Shown here: positions 10,911-21,098 of the stretch, piece by piece
Layout: every line of letters begins with the position of its first letter
How positions within the stretch are numbered: the first letter of the stretch is position 1
Assembly (NCBI GenBank): GCA_021229015.1
Contig: CM037789.1
Location: forward strand, 42,770,377-42,834,376
DNA: 64,000 nucleotides
Reading direction: 5' to 3'
Source: Solen grandis
Taxonomy: Eukaryota > Mollusca > Bivalvia > Adapedonta > Solenidae
Program-made: the position numbers and the translations under genes
Notes under the pieces: model-generated
The model's database searches: none
What the model was told of the DNA's origin: nothing
The model's input: the letters and a program-made list of their open reading frames with translations, nothing else

Positions 10911-11025
10911 TGTCACCTGCTGAAGCGCGTCGGAAAAAGTGAGACGGACAGACAGACAAACGGACGGATAGGCAGCCGACGGAAAAGTGATCCCTAGGTG
11001 ACACAGACACTGCTTATAGGACACA
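10911..11025 (+). repeat. 3' end of a pearl-related dispersed repeat
   Basis: CACCTGCTGAAGCGCGTCGG is followed by a GACGGACAGACAGAC tract and AAAAGTGATCCCTAGGTGAC. The same order occurs at 22848-22945 (ACCTGCTGAAG, GACGGACAGAC, AAAAGTGATCCCTATGTCACC, CAGCAGGTGAC) and, weaker, at 21408-21480. The family's CACCTGCTG and CAGCAGGTG can pair as a terminal hairpin. Confidence 0.55.
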
Positions 11026-11895
11026 AAGAGCATGTATTATACCTGTAGCAACAGAAAACAACTATTTGTGAAGTTGAAGGTCTCTTCCATAATTTCATTA
11101 AAAAAAATCATTAGCATAAAAAAAACACTTTGCATTCCCTGCAAGTCCATTGCTTCGCATTACGGAACATTTTATCAGGGACAAAAATGTAATTATTTAT
11201 ATTGTCTGTAACCATGACAAAACGTGAAACAAAATCTTCGAAATAATGCATCTCAAAAGTATTCCTTGTCTTTAACATCAGATTGAAAAAGTTTCACATT
11301 CAACATTCATGACAAGTGACATAGATTACAATTACGGAAACAACATGAAAAAACTGGACCTGAATAAGGGAAGTGTTTCAAGGATTGAAAAAGTTGAGCT
11401 TCTAGAATTTTTAAACTACTTAGATGTCTTTCAATATGTTTCATTTTATTCAGGAAATATCTTTATGCATTTCTACATGTATAATTCAATCTGGTAGAGG
11501 TCAATTATGCCAATTCAGGCTAATGATTCTTGTAAATATACCCTTTTATTTTATGTTTTAATTCCACCAATGATATATCGGAGAAAGGAATTTAAGTCTT
11601 TTGATTTATTAAACAAATGTTTAAGTACGAAGAATTCTGTATGAAGGACCTTTTTTCAAAACAAAACCTAGTTCTATTTAGATGTCATAAACAATTAATA
11701 AAGTGGTAATGCAATGTCTTATTCGGTACTTCACTGTTTTGCCTAGTTCGACACATTTCGTTTGATATGTTATAACGGTTGTCTTTTCTATTTGTGATCC
11801 TAACCTCAGGCTATATTGGTCTGATACAGGATCACTTCTTACTGCGCGACACACGCATGCGCAGGTACAAATTTCAACTTGGTACTGAGAAATAC
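11026..11895. other. no recognised feature
   Basis: AT-rich sequence between a dispersed repeat and the PIF/Harbinger-type element. Confidence 0.35.
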
Positions 11896-11898
11896 TTA

Positions 11899-13019
11899 GG
11901 CCCGGTCACACCGCCCGAACTTTGTTGGAGCGTTCCTTGAACGGTAGGGAGAGGGGACCGAATTTCGACAACGCTCATCACCGCGCACAAAATGGGAAAA
12001 AAATCGAAAACACGGGCGTTGCCTTAGCGGTGCACCGCTGAAGCCGGTGTTGCTATAGCGTTGGCTTAACGGTAGCGAGCGTTGGTTTAGCGGTGACGCG
12101 AGCGTTGATAGAGCGGCGTTCTGCGCATGCGGGCGTTGGCTTGGCGGGGGTTTAAAGTTGGTTTAGCGGCATACCGCTTTTGACTACGGAGCTGAACGGA
12201 TCGCTCAGCTCCACCATCAGCTTGTAATATAGTCCATGTTCAGGCCTTCTCAGTATCCACTGTCTGACCCACACAACTCTGTCTCTCCTTCTTCTCTTTC
12301 TTCCCCTTCTGTCAACAGCTTGTTGCAATCTGAGGAGGTTCCGATTCTGCTGCTGGACTAGTGCACCAATCATAGCAAGTCTCTCAGCATCCATGGTAGT
12401 ACAGTTTTACTGTAACTTTGAGAAAATTCGATGTACATGAGGTCTGCACTCAACGGCAGCTCGATTCCAAATGGGCTCCTGGTCCATTTCTCCCCGTATT
12501 TATAGCCAAATTCTGGTCCCGCTCCGACACCTCCATACCAACGCCAAACCAAAGTTCATCACCGCAATGGATCGCTGCTTCAACGCCCGACACCGTTCCA
12601 GCAATCCCGTGTCCGCTCGTAAAACGCTTACAACCGCTCCACCAAAGTTTGTGCAACGTTTAATCACCGCCCGGGCAAAGCTGGCGAAGCAGCGGTGGTC
12701 CAGCGTTCAAGATTTCTGCGTTGGCCTAGCGGACCCAAGCGTCCACGAACTTGCGTCTAGCGGTGCCAAACTTTGACTGGGCGTTGTTGGAGCGGTGGTG
12801 AACTTTGCCGGAGCGGAAAATTGCCCGCTCCTCACCGCTCGCAACATTTTATGCAGCTCAAAACTTTCGCAGCGGTAGGAGGGACCATAAGCGGTGGCCG
12901 AGCGTATATGGCGTTGCCTTAACGGGGGCCAACGTCTGGTGAACGGTAACGAGCGGTGATGAAATTTTTTCACCGCTCCAGGAACGCTCCAGCAAAGTTC
13001 TTGCGGTGTGACCGGGCCT
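11899..13019 (-). mobile_element. internally deleted PIF/Harbinger-type DNA transposon
   Basis: Imperfect TIRs of about 40 bp: the left end begins GGCCCGGTCACACCGC and continues GAACTTTGTTGGAGCGTTCC; the right end is its inverted copy (GGAACGCTCCAGCAAAGTTC, then GCGGTGTGACCGGGCC). TTA flanks both ends (11896-11898 and 13020-13022), fitting the 3-bp TWA target duplication of this superfamily, with one base of ambiguity at the right boundary. The interior is GC-rich and full of AGCGGTG/CACCGCT and AGCGTT/AACGCT motifs, which look like subterminal transposase-binding repeats. It keeps only the N-terminus of the transposase, read on the minus strand, so the right TIR is the 5' end. It cannot move by itself. 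Confidence 0.85.
12152..12394 (-). pseudogene. truncated PIF/Harbinger transposase, N-terminal 60-65 residues
   Basis: The reading frame starts MDAERLAMIGALVQQQNRN, passes a basic tract (RRGRKRRRRDR) and reaches WVRQWILRRPEHGLYYKL then MVELSD. The WVRxWxxRRxxxGxYxxLxxEL pattern is the usual N-terminal signature of animal Harbinger transposases (HARBI1/ALP1-like nucleases). After this motif the sequence leaves the family and soon stops; the DDE catalytic domain, expected over about 300 further residues, is absent. Its place within matching TIRs supports the call. The accompanying Myb-like protein gene is not present. Confidence 0.75.
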
Positions 13020-13022
13020 TTA

Positions 13023-13392
13023 CATTCTAAAGGACAAGGGGCACATTTCATCGTTCTTGTTACCAAAATACTTCACTTCTTATCAAATGTTGTAAATCAC
13101 TTGAATGCTCTTTATTTCAGTTTCGTTATCCATATATAATTGTTGTTGTATTGGGGTTTACCGTCGCTGCGATAAACAAATGTTAAACAGGGATGCTGGC
13201 AAGTCTTCCTAATCTAATTTAAAATTCCTAATATCATGGATACTTACAAATATTTATTGTTTATGAAATTTTAATTAATTTATTTTTATTTTGATCGCCA
13301 GTAACAACGATGAAAAGTAAAATAAAAGTAAAATCCTGAAATGTTAGCGATAGAGGACTGTTTTTTCATAGCTTCTGGAGATGTTTCGTAAT
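13023..13392. other. spacer with a SINE-tail fragment
   Basis: GGGGTTTACCGTCGCTGCGA at about 13153-13172 resembles the 3' tail region of SINE families B and C in reverse orientation. The rest is AT-rich and unassigned. Confidence 0.4.
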
Positions 13393-13396
13393 TTAA

Positions 13397-13620
13397 CCCT
13401 TTCCCTCATATAGACTCATTTTGACGCCCTCAATAGGCACCACATAAAGACTGATCTGCAGAAAACCACAGTTAAACCTTACCAAATTTAATTACAAAAT
13501 CCTCATTTCCAGACCACTGAGGAGCAGCGAACAGCATAAAACCTGATGTTACTCGCAGGCTGATCTGGTTTTATGCTGTTCGCATAGGTCTTTTCATGGT
13601 GTCCTCTATGAGGGAAAGGG
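13397..13620. mobile_element. piggyBac-type MITE, copy 1 (224 bp)
   Basis: TTAA flanks both ends (13393-13396, 13621-13624). The TIRs are CCCTTTCCCTCATA and its inverse TATGAGGGAAAGGG. The TTAA target and a terminus starting CCCTT are the hallmarks of piggyBac-superfamily elements. The interior has no coding capacity and contains a second, internal inverted repeat around GCATAAAACC...GGTTTTATGC (about 13530-13582). A near-identical copy is at 35892-36117 and a diverged one at 19736-19934. Confidence 0.85.
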
Positions 13621-13624
13621 TTAA

Positions 13625-14073
13625 ACGAGCACTATCGCGGCATAGCAGTAGTCTGTATTATAATTGTGCATGATGAATTGAAGCATAAAGGACATGTTAC
13701 AATCATCCATAAAACAATATTTAACTGACATACGACTATCCTTAGAATATTATAGCTAGACAAGTTAAACCTAGAATTCAATAAATTACACCAAATGAAT
13801 CCACTTTTGGCAAACAATTACCAAACGCTGAGTGACAGGTTTCCGTAGGAACAGGAATCTAGAATATTTTTTTTTATTAAACGGAACTGGAGAAGATGTG
13901 TTCTGTTAATTAGAATTTATTAATCTATTAATCATCCGACTATACCATCCTTCTTTTAAACACCAATTTAGACAGAAGTGGCATATGTAAGCAATTACCA
14001 AAATAACGCTAGCGCTTCTCCCAGGAGTCTGCGAAAGTCTAGACCCTTAACCAAAATAAAATAATAAACTATA
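13625..14073. other. no recognised feature
   Basis: AT-rich spacer. Nothing coding or structured was recognised. Confidence 0.35.
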
Positions 14074-14342
14074 TTGACTTGACTTGACTTGACTTGACTA
14101 ATGGAGTTTACCGTCGCTTCGACAGTATTTCAGTCATATAGCAACGTCCAGCTAATTGCAGGTGGAGGAAGACCCCGAATGCACGGAGGCATCCAGGTAG
14201 AACCACCGACCTACCGTAAGCCAGCTGGAAGGCTTCCTCACATGAACATCCGAATGACTCTGCCGGGATTTGAACCCACGCGGTGAGGGGCTGAGTGAGT
14301 GTTTAAGTCAGCGACTTTACCCTATCGGCCACGGAGGCCCTT
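14074..14342 (-). mobile_element. SINE family B, full-length inverted copy
   Basis: On the minus strand it runs from the tRNA-like head (GTGGCCGATAGGGTAAAG, A-box region; CGTGGGTTCAAATCCCGG, B box) through a body with GAGGAAGCCTTCCAGCTGGC and GTCGGTGGTTCTACCTGG. It then reaches GCGACGGTAAACTCC and a (TCAAG)n tail, seen on the plus strand as GACTTGACTTGACTTGACTT. The longer tail than in the 6.35-kb copy helps define the family's 3' end. Confidence 0.85.
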
Positions 14343-15540
14343 TTAAGTAAATTATGTGTATTGAATACACGTGTATCAAAAGTACAGGTACCCTTAGATT
14401 TATTTTTGTTTTCCTTTTTAGCATGCAGTTAACGTCCCATCGACCATAATTCGCTGATATAGCGACCTTTGTCAACACGATGCCTCGCTTATATACCATA
14501 CTAGTGGCATTTCATTATCCTGACAACGGGTCTCCCTAATATGCATCATTCATAGGGACCAGTTTTTAGTTGTGTGTGACGAAATACAACTATAGTACCT
14601 ACTTTTTGGGGGTCCCATTCTCTACATTTAAAACCGAATAACCGCTTCATTTTGAATGAATGATCGACCATTTGCACATAATTCTACAACACAGGTATGC
14701 TGAGATTCAGCCAAAGTCTTAAAAACTTAATTTTGAGTAAAAAATAAATATTTACGAGACACAAAAATTGTATGTAGCATAAAAGCACAAAAGAAATATT
14801 TTCCCTATGATGTTGCATAACTTTCACTTCACCATGCGGAGGAGTAGAGTTTCTTTCGGTGCAAAGGTGGCTCGTGCCTGAATTTGGATGGTAGATGTGC
14901 AGGTTTCGGTTATTTAGTGGTGTTACAATAGTCCATATAGAAAGCTTGAATTCCGATACAAATTCGTGTAACTTACTAATAATCACATCAAGCTACCTCA
15001 GATACATAAGAGGTACCTCCTGGGGTTATTTGTTGCTCTATAGAATGGCTGATACCTGTATGTTACTAAGGACACAGTAAGGGGCCACTGATTTGCATCT
15101 ATAAATAGAAACCTGTGCCGTCGTTTGGTAGTACAAATCAAAGCGCTGATAGTGCTTTAGAGAACAGTATTGTCGCATTTCTTTTGTTTATCAAAGTAAA
15201 TTTAATAAACGGGGGTCAAATTTTGGCGCAATGCCTATAACCCCGCTTTGACGTTGCGTTAACATGGTCATTACAAGAAATTAAAGATGAACGCACCATT
15301 TGTTTCAACAGACTGTTTACAATAAGCACTTCGCCACTCTTACTCTCCCTATATGAACACTCGTTTATTATTTTGATATAAGTTTGATATTTGGCAAAAA
15401 CCAAGTAACCAAGCATATCTGCAGCTCGTCAAACCATCTTCCACTTGAGACACACAAAACTTCAGTGCCTTCAGCGTTTTGATTTACAAGCTAGTTCCAG
15501 ATGTATTATACTGCTGTTAAAGCGTTAAAGGCGCAACAGT
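14343..15540. other. no recognised feature
   Basis: Mixed AT-rich sequence with several stop-bounded open stretches (for example 14684-14986 on minus) that carry no domain signature. Confidence 0.35.
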
Positions 15541-15542
15541 AA

Positions 15543-15850
15543 CAGTTTGTTTGTTGGGTTTAACGTCCCACCGACAGTATTTCAGTCATTTGGAGACGAT
15601 GTCTACTTGAGACAGATATAGTGCTACCACACTGCAGTATCACGCCGTAGACATGCGGCATAACACACACAGTCACATTATCCTAACACCGGACCAACCA
15701 GTCCTGCAACTACCCTTATATGCTGAGTGCCAAGCAAGGGATCTATACCAGTACCATTTATTACGACTTTGGTATGTTGCGGCCGGGGATCAAACCAACG
15801 ACCTCACGCTCTCGAGGCGGACGATCTAACCACTCGGCCATCGGGGTCGG
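15543..15850 (-). mobile_element. tRNA-derived SINE (family C), inverted
   Basis: On the minus strand, CCGATGGCCGAGTGGTTAGA resembles the 5' part of a class II (Leu/Ser-like) tRNA and holds an intact A box (TGGCCGAGTGG). GGTTTGATCCCCGGCC is the B box. The body ends in GGTGGGACGTTAAACCCAAC and a CAAA-type tail. Total length is about 308 bp. A functional tRNA is excluded because the anticodon arm and acceptor stem do not close. Confidence 0.75.
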
Positions 15851-16641
15851 TCTACATTTAACAGTATTTTACTATATAGATAAAGAAGGAAAATTAAAAC
15901 TAGTGGAGAGAACTTTCATAAACTCTGCATGATTATAGAGAATCACACTAGAAACAAACTTTGGCTGTCCCCATCTTACTTTTTGAGTTGTCTGCCCATG
16001 AAAGTGACTTTTTTTTTCTCTTTTGTGTCTTTCTCAATGTCAGATTCTTTTAAAGAAAAACGCAGTATGTTTATTACTGAAACATAGTGAAAAATCTATT
16101 GGATAGAATTGTTTTCAACTTTGTATAATGTCTAGAAATGAAGCAACAAACAATAATGTGAAATAAAATAAGGTATCGATAGACTTGATCTTGGTCTCTT
16201 ATCCCCATTAAGAATCATGATTATGTCGAGTTATGGAAACCTGTCATTTTCTCTCTGTCTCATTCCTCATCTTTGAACGAATATTTAGCCTGCGTCTCCA
16301 TAGCAACGCAGACCTGCAAATAAGGATTCTGTAAGACTATGTGATCAGAGGCATTATTCAAACCTCCACGTCGCTGCCTGTGTTAAGGAGTGTCCGTACC
16401 AAGTTGTGATGGAGGAACCGCAATCGACTCGTGCATCCCGTACACAGGAAACGTGGAGGTAACATTATCTTTTGTTGACTTAATACTTACGGTGATTACA
16501 TGTCCAACCCTCCTTATGTCGCTTTATAATCACAGCATGTTCCAATTGATAACTTTTTACTTTTTGCTCTATGTGTTGTTCTGCAAGACCAATCGCCGTT
16601 CCAATCGCATTCATGTTTTGTTGCTGTTTCTTTCTTCCTTT
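15851..16641. other. no confirmed gene; a weak exon-like stretch at 16340-16468
   Basis: One frame is open from about 16350 to a possible donor GAG|GTAACA at 16459 and includes VAACVKECPYQVVM. I cannot connect it to another exon or a family, so it is noted only. Confidence 0.25.
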
Positions 16642-17747
16642 TTAGCTCACCTGAGCACAACGTGCTCATGGTGAGCTTTTGTGATCGCCTTTTGTCCGTC
16701 GTCCGTGCGTGCGTGCGTCCGTCGTCAACAATTTCTTTAAACAACATCTCCTTCTAAACTACTTACTGGATTTTGATAAAACTTTACAGGAATGTTCATT
16801 ATGGGGCCCTTAACCAAAGTTGTTAAAATTATTTTGATTGGTCAAAAATCTAGGTCACAGGAGCTAAATATAGATTTTAAAAATGAAAATTTTAAAAATC
16901 TTCTCCTTTGAAACCACAACGCCTAGCCTTTTGATTTTTGGTATGTAGCATGATCTTATGACTGTCTACCAAGATTGTTCAAATTACGACCCTGGGGTCA
17001 AAATTGGCCCCGCCCCAGGGGTCACTTGATTTAACATAGGCTAATATAGGAAAAACTTGAAAAATCTTCTTCTCAGAAACCACAAGGCCTGGGGTTTAGA
17101 TATTTGGTGTACAGCATTGTCTAGTAGATCACAACCAAGTTTGTTTAAATCATGACCCTGGGGTCAAATTTGACCCAGCACCAGGGGTCACTTGATTAAA
17201 CATAGGCTAATATAGAAAAAAAACCTTCTTCTCAGAAATCACAAAGCCTGGAATTTAGATATTTGGTATGTAACATGGGCTAATAGATCTCTACCAAGTT
17301 TGTTCAAATCATGAATCATGCATTGTCTAGTGGATCTATACTTAGTTTGTTCAAATCATGGCCCTTGGGACAAATTTGGCCCCGCCATAGGGGTCACCTG
17401 ATTTTACATAGGCTAATATAGAAATAACTTGAAAATTCCTCTTTTTAGAAAACTAGAAAACACATGGCCTGGGGTTTAGATATTTGGTGAAAATTGGCCC
17501 CGCCCCAGGGATCACTTGATTTTACATATACTTATTTTGGAAAAAAAAACACTAGAAAAATCTTCTTCTCAAAAACCACAAGGTCTGGAGTTTAGATATT
17601 TGGTATGTAACATGGGCTAATAGACCTCTACCAATTTTGTTCAAATCATGACCCTGGTGTCAAAATTGGCTCTGCCCCAGGGGTCACCTGCTTTTACATA
17701 GCCTAATGATACCAGGTGAGCGATCAGGGCCATCATGGCTCTCTTGT
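16642..17747 (-). mobile_element. pearl-like tandem-unit element, copy A (CAAGAGGGC family)
   Basis: Read on the minus strand it begins ACAAGAGAGCCATGATGGCC and CTGATCGCTCACCTGG. It continues through about six diverged units of about 165 bp (key words GTGACCCCTGGGGC, CCAATTTTGACCCC, AGAAGAAGATTTTTC), then a GACGGACGAC/GCACGCACG tract. It ends in the hairpin AGCTCACCATGAGCACG...GTGCTCAGGTGAGCTAA. No protein is encoded. See the shared-architecture finding for the classification argument. Confidence 0.8.
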
Positions 17748-18518
17748 TTAGTTTTGTTTTGTTTTGGAGGATTTGCTTGACTTAGTAGGATGTCTCCTTA
17801 AGGGTTTAATAAGGAAATATTTTTTTTTAAAAAGTACGACAATGAAACAAATATTAGATAATTACAGTGACATATTTTTTGTCATTACATAATACGAAAT
17901 GGTATTTTTTTTTCACTCTTATGAAATACTACGGGTCTCGTAATCAAGAACACTGTCAATTTTAGAAAGGGTAATAAAAAAAAAAAAAAAAAAAAAAAGG
18001 ATCTTAAAATATTATAGAGTAATTCTTAGTGCTGGTCTATTTTTGTTCATAGAGTCATTTTGTCGCATAGGCAAACAGAGTAGAGTTGATTAATATTCAC
18101 TAAGACAAAAAAAATCACATGAATATTCATGAGGTATACAGTGTAAAGTGTAAACACACGATATTCTCCGAAAATCATTCGGAAACTTCCGTGGATAGAC
18201 GAAGTTACACGAGTTCTCGACACTCTGATTTCTTCCTTGTCGCACACTTAATGCATATAGTAAGTGGTGTTCATTCGAAATATATTATACCATTAAATAT
18301 CATTAACTGAAATTTTAAAACAAATTTTATTAACAATACACATTTGGAAACATTATTCAAACAGTAGTAATATGGATGGAAATTATAATTTTTGCTATTT
18401 TTGAAATATAGATCCAGTTTGATCTTAAACAAGATTTAACAAAAGCACTTTTAGAATGGACCTGATAAAATCTTAACTCCTACGGTGTATGGTATAATTC
18501 AGTCAATACCACTAAAGT
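17748..18518. other. no gene; contains a poly-A run
   Basis: A run of about 23 A residues lies at 17976-17998. The rest is AT-rich. CATGAATATTCATGAGG at about 18118-18134 is a small palindrome that also occurs in part at 63905-63925. Confidence 0.4.
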
Positions 18519-18714
18519 TAACTACCTGTTAGTGCCCACTACTGCCAATCACATTTTCACTTATGTTAACTGGATATCATGCTTTTTTTTCAGATGATTA
18601 TGTGAAAAAATACTTGTTATCCACATAATTTAACTAACTAGAAAAAAGGCGAGATATCCAGTTATTTTAAGTAAATATATGGCTGGAAGTAGTGGACACT
18701 AACAGGCAGTTTTG
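18519..18714. mobile_element. foldback (long inverted repeat) element, about 196 bp
   Basis: The left arm (ACTACCTGTTAGTGCCCACT, ACTGCCAAT, ACTTATGTTAACTGGATATC) and the right arm (GATATCCAGTTATTTTAAGT, AGTAGTGGACACTAACAGGC) are inverted copies of about 58 bp, separated by a short AT-rich loop. It has no coding capacity. It is a MITE or foldback element of unknown superfamily; a clean target-site duplication was not identified. Confidence 0.75.
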
Positions 18715-19500
18715 ACCTGTTAAGATACCTAAGTGGATAGCTTGAAAAAAAAAATCAGTAAAGTTTCGACATAGCTAAGTGGATAAGTGGCTGACAGAAA
18801 TGTGCCACCATAGTTGATCAACACATCTCACTCTTAAAATAAGTATTAAAAATATTCACAACTGGCAGAGTGTAGCCAGTTTAGAATTTAAGATACGGAC
18901 ACCGGGGAGGATGCGGTGGTTTATCCTGTTTTACACATGTGTGGCCAGGGATTTGGGAATATTTGGAAAAATAATGGAATATTAAGACAATTTGGTGCGT
19001 TCTCTGCTAGGATTCTTATATGCACGTTTGTATTGTGCGTAATGGGTAGCTTTAATGGATAGTATTTCACGTTTTGTTTAACAGTAACGGTTCGACTATT
19101 TTCTCTTACGTCCAAGTATATACGCAACAACGTGGGCGGATATGACGTCATATAACGACACGTACTACACACTGCCATAACGTCACGTTAATACTAGCGT
19201 TATTTCACAACATTCTGGGGCCCACAAAAGTAATATAAATATACATGTATAAATAGAACAAATTAAAAAGTTGATGTTGACTTGTGTCAGTTAATTTGCG
19301 ATATATGAAATAACTAATACCACAACTAAAATATCATTATCACTTAACACTATTTTCTAAAAGTAATCATTAGTCTGTTTTTCATTGCACATTTGATATG
19401 TTGGTAACTTGGTATCTTATCTGACTTCGAGCAGATAAAGTTTCGCAATGGGTCGTGTAGTATGAAATACGTTTCTAACACGAATCTTCGCTGAGCGGGC
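18715..19500. other. no recognised feature
   Basis: Unassigned sequence running up to the assembly gap. CpG-containing stretches near 19080-19200 show no exon signature that I can defend. Confidence 0.35.
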
Positions 19501-19600
19501 NNNNNNNNNNNNNNNNNNNNNNNNNNNNNNNNNNNNNNNNNNNNNNNNNNNNNNNNNNNNNNNNNNNNNNNNNNNNNNNNNNNNNNNNNNNNNNNNNNNN
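19501..19600. other. assembly gap (100 N)
   Basis: Exactly 100 N bases. The flanks are GAGCGGGC on the left and CGGTTGTCCGG on the right. The round length suggests a scaffold join of unknown true size. Confidence 0.99.
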
Positions 19601-19735
19601 CGGTTGTCCGGATCATCACTGAAGGAAATCAGTACAACACCAGCATTAAAATAATTGAAAATATCAGTCATCTACTTAATATGAAGATTGCATTTTCTTT
19701 TTAGTATTGATAAAGCCACTCTTAACCCTTACTCC

Positions 19736-19934
19736 ATATACACTCTTGACCCTTACTCCATATAAACTCATTTTGACACATTGGCAAGCAAGAAGAAACC
19801 CAGATCAGACAGCTCCTACAAAAGCTGTCTGATCAAGATCTCCTCTGTTTGCTTAGGTCTTCCCTGTTTTGTATCTCAGTTTCTTTGAGTTCATAAATTA
19901 AAATTCAAGTCATGAATATCCATGAAGTAAAGGA
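19736..19934. mobile_element. diverged piggyBac-type MITE, copy 3
   Basis: TTAA at 19732-19735 and 19935-19938 flank ends related to CCCTTACTCCATA and its inverse (ATGAAGTAAAGG). Just inside the left end, CTCTTGACCCTTACTCCATA repeats the terminus. The interior carries its own palindrome, CAGATCAGACAGCTCC...GCTGTCTGATCAAG. The layout matches the other two copies, but the sequence is much older. Confidence 0.6.
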
Positions 19935-20142
19935 TTAATGTGCTCTGTTAGGCAGTATTGATTTTTTAAATTTTCATGGTGGGTTATTTCAAAAAGATAT
20001 ATTTAGAAATGCATAGAAATGGTGACACTTGGACCAAAATCCATGCCTAAGTTGGCCACCACAGTCCATTGCTTTATCTTCAACAGAAGTGATAAAAGAA
20101 TTTCAGAAACAATCTGATTCATGACATCAACCCTCTAAAACA

Positions 20143-21098
20143 ACAAGAGGGCCAAGATGACCCTTGATCGCTCACCTGAGAAAGATGATTGCTTAAGAAA
20201 TAAAGATGCTAGTGTAAAAGTGAAATCTGGCTTTTTTTATGGTGAAAAGGGCATAACTCCTAAATTAACTAGTCAATATCAGTTCTAATTGAACCCGATT
20301 GCAAAATTATGGGCATAAACATTGTCTTAAAGTTTAAAAAAGATTGCTAAAAAAGTGAAGATGCTAGAGTGTAATCAAAGTGAAATCTGGCTTTTTTTTA
20401 TATTTAAAGGGGCATAACTCCTGACCTAATCAACAGATCTCAGCTTTAACTGAACTCAATTGAGACATTATGGTCATAAGCATTGCCATAAAGTTTGAAG
20501 ATGATTGCTCAAAAGATGAAGATGCTAGAGTGTAAACAAAGTGAAATCTGGCATTTTTTTTATATAAAGGGGCTAACTCCTGACCTAATTGACCGATCTC
20601 AGCCATATTCCAACTCAATTGAGACATTATGGTCATATGCACTGCCAAAAAGTTTTAAGATGATTGCTCAAAAGATGCAGATGCTAGAGTGTAAACAACG
20701 TGGAATATGGCATTTTTTGAATATTAAAAGGGGCATAACTCCTGACCTAATTGACAGATCTTAGCCATAATCGAACTCAATCGAGACCTTATGGTCATAA
20801 GCATTGCCATAAAGTTTGAAGATGATTGCTCAAAAGATGCAGATGCTAGAGTGTAAACAACGTGAAATATGGCATTTTTTTAATATTAAAAGGGGCATAA
20901 CTCCTGACCTAATTGACGAATCTCAGCCATAATCGAACTCAATCGAGACATTATGGTCATAAACATTGTCTTAAAGTTTGAAGATGATTGCTTAAGAAAT
21001 AAAAGTGATAGAGTGTAAACACTAAAAATTGTTGACGCCGTACGACGGACGCTCGCGGGATCACAATAGCTCACCCTGAGCTTTGCTCAGGTGAGCTA
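20143..21098 (+). mobile_element. pearl-like tandem-unit element, copy B
   Basis: It starts ACAAGAGGGCCAAGATGACC and CTTGATCGCTCACCTGAG. It has about five units of 159-162 bp keyed by GATGCTAGAGTGTAAAC and GGGGCATAACTCCTGACC, a short GACGGACG tract, and the terminal hairpin AGCTCACCCTGAGC...GCTCAGGTGAGCTAA. Its ends match copies A and C-G, but its unit sequence is different, so ends and core evolve or recombine separately. Confidence 0.8.

Noticed and set aside
12370..13066. Further minus-strand open frames inside the Harbinger-type element
   Set aside because: One overlaps the truncated transposase start in another frame, and the other runs across the TIR into flanking DNA; neither shows domain motifs.
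15775..15850. A Leu/Ser-type tRNA gene on the minus strand
   Set aside because: Head matches a tRNA, but it continues into a SINE body with a CAAA tail and the stems do not close.
16340..16468. Possible plus-strand exon with CVKECP and donor GTAACA
   Set aside because: No partner exon, no recognised family, and stops in the other frames; too weak to call.
18091..18141. Shared TAATATTCAC...AATATTCATGA words with 63878-63925
   Set aside because: Short AT-rich matches; similarity outside them is not convincing enough to call a repeat family.
19417..19671. Open frames crossing 19501-19600
   Set aside because: They read through the N gap and have no meaning.
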